64,000 nt of DNA from Dichotomicrobium sp964540795 (GCA_964540795.1 CAZINX010000009.1:1-64000), one strand, 5' to 3'. Positions 9,501 through 16,764 are shown, numbered from the stretch's first letter. The notes: generated by a model not told the origin, from the sequence alone. Program-made: numbers and translations.

Positions 9501-9727
9501 CGCTGGTGATGGGGATGAACGTCGACATGATCGGACGGGAGATCGCTTTCGGCGCGCCATCAACGCAGTGGTGGACGCAGCTGTCCGCCGCCATCGCCGG
9601 CGGGTTGGTGTTCGCGACGATCCTGACGCTGATCCTGACCCCGACGCTGCTGGTCGCGGGCGAACGGATGAGCGCCCGGCTGCGCGGACTGCGCGGAAGC
9701 GGCGCGCGCACCGAGCAACCCGCGTAG
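6578..9727 (+). CDS. RND-family efflux permease (AcrB/MexF-like)
   Basis: The 1049-residue length and duplicated architecture are typical of RND pumps. There is one N-terminal membrane span, a large periplasmic loop, a block of six spans (about 330-520) and the same pattern repeated. The proton-relay region of span 4 reads VVGMLVDGAIVVVELADRK, carrying the conserved aspartate. The start follows AGGACAACC, 8 bp after the adaptor gene, so the two form one operon. It uses the proton gradient to export small hydrophobic or toxic molecules. The actual substrate cannot be read from the sequence. Confidence 0.92.
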   Translation: MTRLLDAAFSRARTVILIFLVLMVTGGMAYFSIPKEAEPDVTIPTMYVSVFQDGISPEDSERLLVRPLEKELQSIEGLDEMRASATQNYATITLEFEAGFDSDQALQDVREKVDIAKSELPADAEEPRVQEVNVALFPVLTAVLSGNVPERTLVQLSRDVKDRLEALPGVLEVDIGGSREDVVEVLLDPNTMQTYGLAYEEVIQRISNNNQLVAAGNLDTGAGRIALKVPGVVESFEEVREMPIKVDGDRVVTVGDVAVVRRTYKDPDGFARVAGQPAMALEIKKRVGANIIETIEQSRAVIEQMRGTWPAGVEVAYLQDKSETVRTLLGDLENNVITAIVLVMIVVIAALGLRSALLVGLAIPGAFLSGILVLDAIGLTLNIVVLFSLIMVVGMLVDGAIVVVELADRKMDEGEPRAQAFAAAAKRMFWPITAGIATTVAVFFPLLFWPGVVGEFMQYLPITVIVTLVASLVMALVFIPVIGKVLRGGSGRAGDAQTMAAAEGGDLDRLGGLTGWYVGALRSAAQRPGSTIIAVLGMVIGAYALYGAYGKGIEFFPSVEPDFAQVQIQARGNLSVYERDDIVRRVEQRLLDYPAFENVYARTIAGSEAQRNMAEDVIGVIQLELTEWDTRPPAAEVLGEVREDLADIAGVNIQVREQQGGPTQGKPVQIELNTPAPEQLPDAVARVREEMEDVGGFVDVTDSRPLPGVEWRLEVDRAEAARYGADISLLGYAVQMVTNGVKVAEYQPDDTDEEVDIRVRFPFGARSLEQLDQLTVPTASGQVPIGNFVRFEPAPKTGTIDRVDAERVMTVEADVADGLLVDTQVRKLQAALETVSFAQGTEVTFKGEDEDIAETMDFLTKAFVAAIGLMLILLVTQFNSIFQALLVMSAIVLSTAGVLLGLLIRGEPFGIVMSGIGVIALAGIVVNNNIVLIDTYNDLRRRAGLEPLEAALRTGAQRLRPVVLTVVTTVLGLMPLVMGMNVDMIGREIAFGAPSTQWWTQLSAAIAGGLVFATILTLILTPTLLVAGERMSARLRGLRGSGARTEQPA

Positions 9728-9856
9728 TCCATGAACTTTATCCGCGCGGGCGGTGCTGGCTTGGCGCAAATGCGGCTCTGTCTGCCGGCGGACGGTTGAG
9801 GATATCCAGAGCCGGCGCGGTTGCGGCTGTATAGTCGCCGCCTGCCAGGTTAGAGC

Positions 9857-10015
9857 GACGCAAACGCTCGATCCACCCTGCGAGCACGCTCGCCTTCAAG
9901 CGTCTGCGTCGGAAATTGCGCGAGAAACAAAATCTCGCTCGCGCGTATGTGACGCATTCATTCGCTCACGGACTTGCGGCTCGGTGACGCGCATGAATGC
10001 GTCGATGCACCAGCA
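9857..10015 (+). repeat. Structured intergenic repeat, copy A
   Basis: About 160 bp that align along their whole length with 24982-25140 (copy B). Three consecutive hairpins are visible. The first pairs 9857-9868 with 9899-9910, the second pairs GCGCGAG (9918-9924) with CTCGCGC (9938-9944), and the third pairs GACGCATTCAT (9951-9961) with ATGAATGCGTC (9993-10003). In copy B the second stem is CACGAG/CTCGTG, a compensatory change. No coding frame of quality overlaps it. It may be a small RNA or a palindromic mobile repeat. Nothing else is recognisable in 9728-10300. Confidence 0.65.
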
Positions 10016-10304
10016 GACCCGTCATCTGCGACTTGGCAAGCAAGGTTGAGGCGTCGGTAAGTTGATCGAGTGCCGGAGGCGTTGCGAAAACGGGAGCGTA
10101 TGCCTGAACCACGCGCTCAACAAGGCTCCGGCCTGCTGCGTGCACCGCTCCCGAACCGCCTCCGCATTACAGGAGAGGCTAACAGAGACAGCCCCGAGAC
10201 CGGAAGGCGCGATCGTGGCCTGGTTAGCAGTGTCTGGCGGGATGGCGTGCCCCGCCCCCGCAGCCGCTCCACCATTCTTTTACTGCGCGAAAAATGACAT
10301 CTCG

Positions 10305-10322
10305 GAGAATCTTGAAATTCTC
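10305..10322. promoter_or_regulatory. Inverted repeat upstream of the Crp/Fnr gene
   Basis: GAGAAT-CTTGAA-ATTCTC is a perfect 6-6-6 inverted repeat in an AT-rich stretch about 95 bp before the regulator start. It could be an operator for autoregulation. It does not match the canonical Fnr/FixK box TTGAT-N4-ATCAA, so the assignment is tentative. Confidence 0.35.
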
Positions 10323-10414
10323 AGATTAGCTCTTATGTAATTAATGTCAAAATGATGGACTTCTTTCGATTCGGCCTGTCATATCCGTTTCGTGAGATGA
10401 GAAACGGAGGCTGG

Positions 10415-11146
10415 ATGAGTAATCAACTTTACAACAGCACGTCCAATTTTGTTAAGTCTGAATTGGTCAGGACACCTCTCTGGAACAGTTTAAATGCAAC
10501 GGAACAGGGAGACTTGTTCTGTCAATCCAGAACGAGCCGCTTCGAGAAGAATGAAGAGGTGGTTTCGCAGGACGGCACTGCATCACATCTGTTCTTCGTC
10601 GTGAGCGGAGCGGTTCGCATGTCGCGCGTGGACCCTGGCGGTCGGCGGAAAATATCCGGATTCGCTTTCGGCAGCGATTTCTCGGATTTTTGCGGCGATT
10701 TCGTCGGCGTGTCGCTTTTTGATGACTATCCTTTTTATATCGAAGCCACGACTGAAACGATTCTGTGCAGTTTTTGCCGCAAGACACTGCTCTCAATGAA
10801 TCAGGGCAACCAAGTCCTGGAAAAGGAACTCTTCTCGGCGATCTCGAAAGAATATCTTCGCACCCAGACTCACCTGGATATCATCATGGATGGAACGATT
10901 GCGTCCAAGGTGGCCCGGTTTCTGCTGTTCTTGAGCCAGCGCGTCGGTCAGGAAAGGGCGGAAGGCACATACATCAGGCTCAGCATGTCTCGCGAGGATA
11001 TTGCAGACCACATCGGGACCACCACCGAATCGGTCAGCCGCGCCTTCACGGCGTTGCGCCAGAAGGGCGCGATCCTGCATTCGCATTACAAAACAGATAT
11101 CATGCGCGTAGACCAGAAACGGCTCAGACACGTGGGCTATCACTGA
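10415..11146 (+). CDS. Crp/Fnr-family transcriptional regulator
   Basis: The 243-residue product has a cyclic-nucleotide-binding-type beta roll (residues about 35-140) and a C-terminal helix-turn-helix (SMSREDIADHIGTTTESVSR) typical of Fnr/FixK-like activators. The start at MSNQLYN is chosen because GGAGG lies four bases before that ATG; an upstream in-frame ATG at 10352 has no site. The N-terminal cysteine cluster of oxygen-sensing Fnr is absent, so it is not an iron-sulfur Fnr. The 5' part and its upstream DNA are clearly more AT-rich than the neighbours, which suggests transfer. The signal sensed is unknown. Confidence 0.85.
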   Translation: MSNQLYNSTSNFVKSELVRTPLWNSLNATEQGDLFCQSRTSRFEKNEEVVSQDGTASHLFFVVSGAVRMSRVDPGGRRKISGFAFGSDFSDFCGDFVGVSLFDDYPFYIEATTETILCSFCRKTLLSMNQGNQVLEKELFSAISKEYLRTQTHLDIIMDGTIASKVARFLLFLSQRVGQERAEGTYIRLSMSREDIADHIGTTTESVSRAFTALRQKGAILHSHYKTDIMRVDQKRLRHVGYH

Positions 11147-11183
11147 GGCCGATATCAGCCTCGGAAGCCGACACCAGGTGGAT

Positions 11184-11214
11184 ACGCCCGTGTCGTTAAC
11201 GATACGACGGGCGT
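11184..11214. other. Hairpin after the Crp/Fnr gene
   Basis: ACGCCC and GTCGT pair with ACGAC and GGGCGT around a short AT-containing loop, with a two-base bulge, 38 bp after the crp/fnr stop. No U-tract follows on the plus strand, so it may be a transcript-end stabilising stem rather than an intrinsic terminator. Confidence 0.35.
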
Positions 11215-11269
11215 CTCCATGACGGGCATCACGCCACCTCTTCATCAACCGATCGGCTTCCATGCAACA

Positions 11270-11304
11270 GGAAAGACGCGGGGCGCCAGGCGCGCCGACG
11301 CCCC
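11270..11304 (-). terminator. Probable intrinsic terminator after the MBL remnant
   Basis: On the minus strand GGGGCG pairs with CGCCCC (11299-11304 with 11280-11285), followed by GTCTTTCC. It lies 10 bp beyond the stop of the minus-strand MBL fragment and would end transcription coming from the CoA ligase side. Confidence 0.45.
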
Positions 11305-11313
11305 GGTTGCGGC

Positions 11314-11703
11314 TTACGCGGTTTGCGCGTGGTGGCCGAAGTAGAGGAACTCGCGGTCCATGCCCGCGATCTCGCTGGCGTTCAGCGGCAGGCTCGGCCC
11401 GTCGAGCATCTTGAAGCTTTTCTGCGACTTGCCCCAGTCGTCCGCTGTTTGCAGCGTCGTGAGCGTGTAGCTCGTGGTCTCGTTCAGATAGTGCGTCGGG
11501 ATCACCACCTTCGGCTTCAGGCGCTCCACGATGGCGTTGCCCATCTTGCAGGACAGGATATGCTCCGATCCGTCCACTGGCAGGGTCAGGACATCAACGC
11601 GGCCCACGGCATCCCAGGACGCATCGGCCGGGTCGGGCCGGTTGTCGCCCCAGATCAGCGTGCGAATGCCGCCCGTCTCGATGAGGAAGGTGACATTGTC
11701 CAT
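11314..11703 (-). pseudogene. MBL-fold metallohydrolase, N-terminally truncated remnant
   Basis: The 129-residue frame contains only the C-terminal half of a metallo-beta-lactamase-fold hydrolase: HMDNVTFLIETGGIRTLIWGDNR, LPVDGSEHIL and the ligand-bearing VVIPTHYL. The HxHxDH metal-binding motif of the N-terminal half is absent. Family-like sequence continues upstream of the ATG (RATRANAGKRG) in the same frame until a stop at 11773-11775, where the end of the CoA ligase gene begins. This indicates that a deletion removed the 5' half and fused the remainder to the neighbour's 3' flank. It is almost certainly inactive. Confidence 0.65.
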
Positions 11704-11778
11704 GTGCCCACGTTTTCCGGCGTTCGCCCTCGTCGCACGCAGCCTGTAACCCCGATCTTGCGATGGGACGGCCTAACA

Positions 11779-13437
11779 TCACGCGGAATTGTTGTCTTCC
11801 GTTAGCGCGATATCTCTTGCCTTTTCGCGCAAGTTGAATTTCTGGACCTTTCCCGTCGATGTTCTCGGGATGGGCGCGAAAACGAACCTGTCGGGCACCT
11901 TGTACGCCGCGAGATGAGCGCGGCACCACTGGCGCAGATCATCGGCGTCCGCCTGCTCGCCCGAGGCAAGCTCGATGAAGGCGCATGGCCTTTCGCCCCA
12001 CTTGTCATCCGGCATCGCCACGACAGCGGCCACCGCGACAGCCGGATGCTTGTAAAGCGCCTCTTCGACTTCGATGGAGGAAATGTTCTCCCCGCCCGAG
12101 ATGATGATGTCCTTTGATCTGTCCTTGAGCTGGATGTACCCGTCGGGATGCACCACGCCGAGATCGCCGGAGTGGAACCAGCCGCCGGCGAAGGCCTTCT
12201 GCGTCGCCTCGGGGTCGCGAAAATACCCTTTCATCACGACGTTGCCGCGGAACATGACCTCGCCCAGCGTTTCGCCGTCGCGCGGCACTGGCGTCATCGT
12301 GTCCGGGTCCAGAACCTCCAGCTGCTCCAGCGGCAGATAGCGGACGCCCTGGCGCGCCTTCAACGCGGCCTGCGCGTCCGGCGGCAGGCTCGACCAGTCC
12401 TGATGCCAGTCATTGACCACAGCCGGGCCGTAGGTCTCGGTCAGACCATACAGGTGGGTCACGTCGAACCCGGCGGCGTTCATGTCCGCGAGCAGCTTCT
12501 CGGCGGGCGGCGCGGCGGCGGTGAAGAACTGCACGGTCCGGCCGAGGTCGCGTTTGACCTCATCAGGCGCAGAGACCATCAGCGACATGACCACCGGCGC
12601 GCCGCATAGATGGGTCACGCCTTCGTCGGCCAGCGCCGCCCAGATCGGCTCGGCCCGCACCTGGCGTAGACACACATGCGTGCCGATGATCGCGGACATG
12701 GTCCAGGGAAAACACCAGCCATTGCAGTGAAACATCGGCAGGGTCCACAGATAGACCGCGTGCTTCGCCATCGAAGTGGTCAGCGCATTGCCTTGCGCCA
12801 GCAGATACGCCCCCCGGTGATGGCACACGACCCCCTTGGGATTGCCGGTTGTGCCGGAGGTATAGTTGATCGAGATCGCGTCCCACTCGTCTTCAGGCAT
12901 GAGCCAGGCAAAGCCCGGGTCGCCGCGCGACACAAACGCCTCGTAATCCTCGGCTTCGACCGGACGTTCCGGCTCCGAATACTCGGGATCGTCATATTGG
13001 ATCAGCGCGGGCGTCACGGAGGCAAGCGCGAGCGCCTCCTGCATCAGCGGCATGAACTCACGGTCGACGATCACGAGTTTGGACAGCGCGTGATCAAGCT
13101 GAAACGCGATGGTCGCCGCATCGAGGCGCGTGTTGATCGAATGCAGGACAGCCCCGCACATCGGCACGCCGTAATGGCATTCGAGCATCGCCGGGGTGTT
13201 CGCCAGCAGGACGGAAACGGTATCGCCCCGCCCGATGCCGTGTTCCTGCGCCAGGGCCGAGGCGAGCTGTCGCGACCGCGCGTAAAACTCGGCATAGCTG
13301 CGCCGCAGAGGCCCGTGGACAATCGCCGTGTAATCGGGAAACACGCTGGCCGCGCGCTCCAGGAAAGTCAGCGGGGTCAGCGGCTGAAAATTGGCCGGAT
13401 TGCGGTCCAGATCGGTGTTGTAGGGATTTGCCGACAT
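11779..13437 (-). CDS. AMP-forming acyl-CoA synthetase (fatty/short-chain acyl-CoA ligase family)
   Basis: This 552-residue cytosolic adenylate-forming enzyme carries the P-loop-like INYTSGTTGNPKGV, the HLYGLTETYGP motif, the hinge region GWFHSGDLGVVHPDGY and the C-terminal catalytic lysine region RTSTGKVQKF. It activates a carboxylic acid with ATP and transfers it to CoA. The branch is that of medium- and short-chain ligases related to DmdB and isovalerate/cinnamate ligases. It lies 4 bp downstream of a crotonase-family gene in the same operon, which suggests a beta-oxidation-like degradation route. The substrate is not determined. A truncated MBL gene follows. Confidence 0.87.
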   Translation of the reverse strand: MSANPYNTDLDRNPANFQPLTPLTFLERAASVFPDYTAIVHGPLRRSYAEFYARSRQLASALAQEHGIGRGDTVSVLLANTPAMLECHYGVPMCGAVLHSINTRLDAATIAFQLDHALSKLVIVDREFMPLMQEALALASVTPALIQYDDPEYSEPERPVEAEDYEAFVSRGDPGFAWLMPEDEWDAISINYTSGTTGNPKGVVCHHRGAYLLAQGNALTTSMAKHAVYLWTLPMFHCNGWCFPWTMSAIIGTHVCLRQVRAEPIWAALADEGVTHLCGAPVVMSLMVSAPDEVKRDLGRTVQFFTAAAPPAEKLLADMNAAGFDVTHLYGLTETYGPAVVNDWHQDWSSLPPDAQAALKARQGVRYLPLEQLEVLDPDTMTPVPRDGETLGEVMFRGNVVMKGYFRDPEATQKAFAGGWFHSGDLGVVHPDGYIQLKDRSKDIIISGGENISSIEVEEALYKHPAVAVAAVVAMPDDKWGERPCAFIELASGEQADADDLRQWCRAHLAAYKVPDRFVFAPIPRTSTGKVQKFNLREKARDIALTEDNNSA

Positions 13438-13441
13438 GGGT

Positions 13442-14242
13442 TCATGAATCCTGCCACTGCGGCGCGCGTTTCTCGATGAAGGCGCCGATGCCCTCTTCGG
13501 CGTCGCGGGCCAGCATGTTCTCGACCATCACGTTGGAAGCGTAGTCATAAGCCTCAGCGAGGTCCATCTCGCGCTGCGCGTAAAAGGCCCGTTTGCCGGT
13601 GGCGAGCGTCATGGTGGATTTGGACGCAATCTTGCGCGCCATCTCCATCGCGGTCTCGGTCAAATCCTCGGGCGCGACAGCCCGGTTCACCAGCCCGATC
13701 TCGGCGGCACGGTGCGCCGATGTCATGTCGCCGGTCAGGAGCATCTCCATGGCGTGCTTGCTCGCGACGTTGCGCGACAGAGCGACCATCGGGGTGGAGC
13801 AGAACAGGCCGATATGCACGCCCGGCGTGCTGAACTGCGCCGTCTCGGCGGCGACCGCAAGATCGCAACTCGCCACAAGCTGGCAGCCCGCCGCGGTGGC
13901 GACGCCAGTGACCTCGGCGATCACGGGTTTCGGACAGTTCACGATAGTCTGCATGACGCTGGAGCATTGCGCCATGACCTTGGTGAAATACGCCCGCCCG
14001 CCGTCCGGGGCGTCGCGGCCGGCCGTCATTTCCTTGAGGTCGTGCCCCGCGCAGAAGGCCGGCCCGTTCGCGGCGAGCACGATGACGCGGACGCTGGGGT
14101 CATCGCCGGCCTTGACGAAAGCTGTTCCTAACGCGCCGAGCATGGCCTCGGAAAGCGCATTGCGCCGCGCCGGATCATTCAGGGTCAATCGCAGGACGCC
14201 GTGATTATCGAGATCACGCAGCAGAATATTGCTCGCTTCCAT
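13442..14242 (-). CDS. Enoyl-CoA hydratase/isomerase (crotonase family)
   Basis: The 266-residue crotonase has oxyanion-hole segments AFCAGHDLKEM (near residue 65) and GVATAAGCQLVASCDLAVA (near residue 115). It resembles the ECHDC3-like branch. It is the first gene of a two-gene operon with the acyl-CoA synthetase, so it would act on the CoA ester made by that enzyme. AGGAAAGGC precedes the ATG. It might hydrate an enoyl-CoA, but the catalytic glutamate pair of classical hydratases cannot be assigned confidently, so another crotonase reaction remains possible. Confidence 0.82.
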   Translation of the reverse strand: MEASNILLRDLDNHGVLRLTLNDPARRNALSEAMLGALGTAFVKAGDDPSVRVIVLAANGPAFCAGHDLKEMTAGRDAPDGGRAYFTKVMAQCSSVMQTIVNCPKPVIAEVTGVATAAGCQLVASCDLAVAAETAQFSTPGVHIGLFCSTPMVALSRNVASKHAMEMLLTGDMTSAHRAAEIGLVNRAVAPEDLTETAMEMARKIASKSTMTLATGKRAFYAQREMDLAEAYDYASNVMVENMLARDAEEGIGAFIEKRAPQWQDS

Positions 14243-14366
14243 GGGCTGGCCTTTCCTCTCTTGGGGCAGCCAGCCTTGGGGGCAACCAGCAGGGATCCGA
14301 CCGCGTCATGCCATGCGCCCTTGCCGGCCGGCGCGCTTGTAATGCCTGATGAGTAGTAACCAAGCA

Positions 14367-14458
14367 TAACGCGCCGACTGCGGCATCGCGGACCAAAGAA
14401 AAACGGCGCGAGGACTGAACGGGCCGTTATCTCGGTCCAGACAGGCTGCCCGGTCGCG
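14367..14458 (-). repeat. 92-bp dispersed repeat with intrinsic terminator, copy 1
   Basis: This segment matches 27541-27632 base for base over most of its length, including the identical block GGCGCGAGGACTGAAC. On the minus strand AACGGC (14423-14428) pairs with GCCGTT (14402-14407) and is followed by TTTCTTT, a good intrinsic terminator. It would end the envelope operon arriving from 14576. It also lies about 125 bp before the crotonase start, the same relative placement as copy 2 before the dmdA-like gene. The rest of the 14243-14575 gap shows nothing else. Confidence 0.65.
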
Positions 14459-14575
14459 CTCGGCCTGGCGGCCGGTTTTCGGGACCGGCTCTCCAGGCGC
14501 TGGTCAGCTGAGGCTGGTGGGGCAGGGCGGCCGAAGCCGCCCCGGAGAGGCCAGTTGCTCGACTGACGAACGCGA

Positions 14576-14959
14576 TCAATAGGGCGCGACCGTCTTTGCG
14601 AACTCGGCGCGGCAGGTCGGGTTCAGCTTCGGCTCGTTGCGCTCCAGGCAGCGAATGATGCGCCCCTCGCCCGGCGCGACATGCGAGCACAGGCGGTAGG
14701 CGTCCACGCGGCACACGCGGATCGTCCAGGCGACCTGAATGGCCCGGTAGCACACGGCGTTGAGCGCGTGTTGCCGCGCGCGCAGGCATCGGAAGATACG
14801 TCCGCGTCCCGGCGCGACATGCGGGCAAAGCCGGGCCGCGTCGTCAGCGCAAGCCGCGCGGGCTTCTTGAAGGGCATAGGCGGCCGGCGGCTGGGCCGAT
14901 GCGCTCGCGGGCAGAAGCCCCAACAGGGCGGCGGCGAAGAACAGTTTCCATTTGATCAT
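14576..14959 (-). CDS. Secreted cysteine-repeat (GLG1-type) protein 2
   Basis: The 127-residue protein begins with a signal peptide (cleavage near ASAQ, residue 22). It then has two repeats with exactly the same cysteine spacing, C-x7-C-x12-C-x11-C, each containing VAPGxGRIxRC. This is the cysteine-rich GLG1-type repeat known from the eukaryotic Golgi protein GLG1 and from bacterial periplasmic proteins of unknown role. Eight cysteines suggest four disulfides in the periplasm. It is the last gene of a minus-strand operon, 27 bp after its paralogue, and a terminator repeat follows. The function is unknown. Confidence 0.75.
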   Translation of the reverse strand: MIKWKLFFAAALLGLLPASASAQPPAAYALQEARAACADDAARLCPHVAPGRGRIFRCLRARQHALNAVCYRAIQVAWTIRVCRVDAYRLCSHVAPGEGRIIRCLERNEPKLNPTCRAEFAKTVAPY

Positions 14960-14986
14960 CAGTCTCTCCTTCGATTGTCCTCGGCA

Positions 14987-15346
14987 TCACTGGCTGGTGG
15001 CGGCGGCAAGCGTTTCGGCGCAAGGGGCGCTCAATGCGTCTTGGTGAGCGCGCAGACAGGTCTGCATTCGCCCGCCGCCCGGCTCCACCTCGCTGCAGAA
15101 TTGCTTGACGTCGGGGGCGCAGCTGGTCGCGGCCGTGACCAGGGCGGCGCAGTCCGGCGAAATCTGGTCGATGACCTCGCTCAGGCAGGCCATGATCCGG
15201 CCGCCGCCGGGCATCACGAAGCTGCAGTGCTGGAAGTAGTCGCCGCGGCAGGCGTTCATCATGCTGGCGCGGTCCATGGTCTGAGCTTGCACCTGCGCGG
15301 TCCCGGCGATGAGCGCGGCGAGGGCAAAGGCGGTCGCGAATTTCAC
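14987..15346 (-). CDS. Secreted cysteine-repeat (GLG1-type) protein 1
   Basis: This 119-residue paralogue of the downstream gene has a signal peptide ending near AQAQ (residue 22) and two C-x7-C-x12-C-x11-C repeats with MPGGGRI and EPGGGRM cores. The start is a GTG at 15344-15346, chosen because AAAGGAGA lies just before it and because it overlaps the stop of the hydroxylase gene by 4 bp, which implies translational coupling. Coupling to a membrane hydroxylase suggests a shared envelope role. Nothing in the sequence indicates an enzymatic activity. Confidence 0.75.
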   Translation of the reverse strand: MKFATAFALAALIAGTAQVQAQTMDRASMMNACRGDYFQHCSFVMPGGGRIMACLSEVIDQISPDCAALVTAATSCAPDVKQFCSEVEPGGGRMQTCLRAHQDALSAPCAETLAAATSQ

Positions 15347-16215
15347 GGTTTCTCTCCTTTTTCGTTGTGCGTGACAGCCCCTGGCGGGCCGAACAGCGTG
15401 CGCCACACGGCCCGCGCGCTGCGCGCCCGGCGCAGATCGGCGGCCATTTCCAGCCATTCGCGGAACACGACATAGAGCGGGTTCTGCGACTTCAGCGGCT
15501 CGGTCAGGCCGTAGCGCAGCAGTTCGTCTTTCGGCGGCGCGGCGAAGGTGCCGAACAGCCGGTCAAAGATGATGAGGAAGCCGCCGAAATTCTTGTCCAG
15601 GCAGGATCCGTTCGAGGCGTGATGCACGCTGTGGTGGCGCGGCGTGTTGAAAACCCACTCCAGCGGCCCAAGGCGCGGCGCGAGTTCGGTATGCAGGAAG
15701 AACTGATACATCAGATTGAGCGCCAGCATGGCGATCACCGCGAGCGGGTGAAAGCCGATCCAGACCAGCGGCAGGAAGAACAGGAAGTTGCCGGAGATCA
15801 GCCCGGTCCAGCCCAGCCGGATGCCGGCGGTGAAGTTGAGCTTCGTCGGCGAGTGATGGACCGAATGCGTGGCCCATAGCCAGCGCACCGTATGCGCGGC
15901 GCGATGCATCCAGTAATAGAGAAACTCAAGCCCGAGGAAGAGGCCGAGCAGCGCCCAGACATTATCCAGCGGGATGTCGAACAGCCGGTGCTCGTAAACA
16001 AAAATGAATGGGATAGCGACCACGCCAGCGAGCATCGCGCGGATCAGCGCATTACCGATGGCGATCACGAAGGAGGCCGCGGTCTCGCCGGCGTCATGCA
16101 CCTCGCGCCTGAGACGGCGCGCAACGATGAACTCGATGGCGATGAACGAAAGCGCGACGAGCAGAAACATGCCGCGGTACTCGGGCGGAACCACGCCCGC
16201 AAGTCCGTCAAACAT
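15343..16215 (-). CDS. Sterol desaturase / fatty acid hydroxylase superfamily membrane protein
   Basis: The 290-residue integral membrane di-iron enzyme carries the three histidine boxes of the superfamily: YYWMHRAAHT (near residue 105), ATHSVHHSP (near 119) and PRHHSVHHASN (near 195). At least four hydrophobic spans are present. Such enzymes hydroxylate or desaturate lipids using oxygen. The substrate is unknown, and the order of lipid or hopanoid substrates cannot be read here. The gene is translationally coupled to a secreted Cys-repeat protein and preceded by an 11-bp-stem hairpin that separates it from the GPAGN-repeat gene. Confidence 0.85.
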   Translation of the reverse strand: MFDGLAGVVPPEYRGMFLLVALSFIAIEFIVARRLRREVHDAGETAASFVIAIGNALIRAMLAGVVAIPFIFVYEHRLFDIPLDNVWALLGLFLGLEFLYYWMHRAAHTVRWLWATHSVHHSPTKLNFTAGIRLGWTGLISGNFLFFLPLVWIGFHPLAVIAMLALNLMYQFFLHTELAPRLGPLEWVFNTPRHHSVHHASNGSCLDKNFGGFLIIFDRLFGTFAAPPKDELLRYGLTEPLKSQNPLYVVFREWLEMAADLRRARSARAVWRTLFGPPGAVTHNEKGEKP

Positions 16216-16235
16216 ATCGGGTCTCCATCAAGGGC

Positions 16236-16275
16236 GGTGGCGCCGCCGGAACGGGGAGAGAGGAGCGGCGCCACC
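16236..16275 (-). other. Perfect 11-bp stem hairpin in operon spacer
   Basis: GGTGGCGCCGC (16236-16246) pairs perfectly with GCGGCGCCACC (16265-16275) around an 18-base loop, pyrimidine-rich on the minus strand. It lies 21 bp before the hydroxylase start in the transcript direction. With no U-tract it is more likely an mRNA processing or stability element than a full terminator. Confidence 0.5.
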
Positions 16276-16340
16276 TATCGCTCGGAGGTTGAGGGGGAGA
16301 GCGATCTCAGGGCACTGAGGGATTATCCGCGGTTCGTGCT

Positions 16341-16649
16341 CTAATACCGGCGGATCGTCGTGCTGCGGTTCACGGTGTTGCCAGCCGGACCAGTGCGCGA
16401 CCGTTCGATGTTGCACTCTCCGCCGTAGCACGAGCCGCTCGCGCCAAGCGTGGCGGTGTTGCCAGCCGGGCCGGTGATCGTGCGGCCGCGCTCCCACTGG
16501 CCGCCGCCGCGGCTGCCATAGGCCTCGACGTGGGCCTGGTTGCCGGCCGGGCCGGTGATCGTCGAGCGGCGCTCCCAGGCGTCGGCATCGGCGGCGAAAG
16601 CGGTGGCGGCAACGAATGCGCCGGCCGTCATGACCATCAGCTTCTTCAT
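16341..16649 (-). CDS. Small secreted GPAGN-repeat protein, unknown function
   Basis: The 102-residue product starts at MKKLMVM, supported by AGGAGA six bases upstream, and has a signal peptide ending around ADADA (residue 24). The mature part is built from three units containing (R)TxTGPAGN or RTGPAGN separated by about 30 residues, rich in Gly, Arg, Ser and Thr. One CYGGEC pair lies between units 2 and 3. No known family is recognised. It heads the minus-strand envelope operon and is divergent from the OmpR/histidine kinase genes, a natural candidate target for that two-component system. Confidence 0.65.
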   Translation of the reverse strand: MKKLMVMTAGAFVAATAFAADADAWERRSTITGPAGNQAHVEAYGSRGGGQWERGRTITGPAGNTATLGASGSCYGGECNIERSRTGPAGNTVNRSTTIRRY

Positions 16650-16764
16650 ATTCAGTCTCCTATCGTTGGTGTCCGTTAACCCGTTGACACCCCGGAGATT
16701 GCCGCCGGTACGTTGCTGCCATATGCCGCCGGAGAAACGATTTGGAGCGATTGTTCGCGCCGCG

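Noticed and set aside
9753..10340. Two short plus-strand frames between the RND permease and the Crp/Fnr gene
   Set aside because: They have no plausible ribosome sites or protein-like composition, and the first runs through the hairpin repeat.
13442..14242. Assigning the crotonase as DmdD (methylthioacryloyl-CoA hydratase)
   Set aside because: Although of similar length and beside a CoA ligase, its sequence around the oxyanion hole fits the ECHDC3-like branch better than DmdD.
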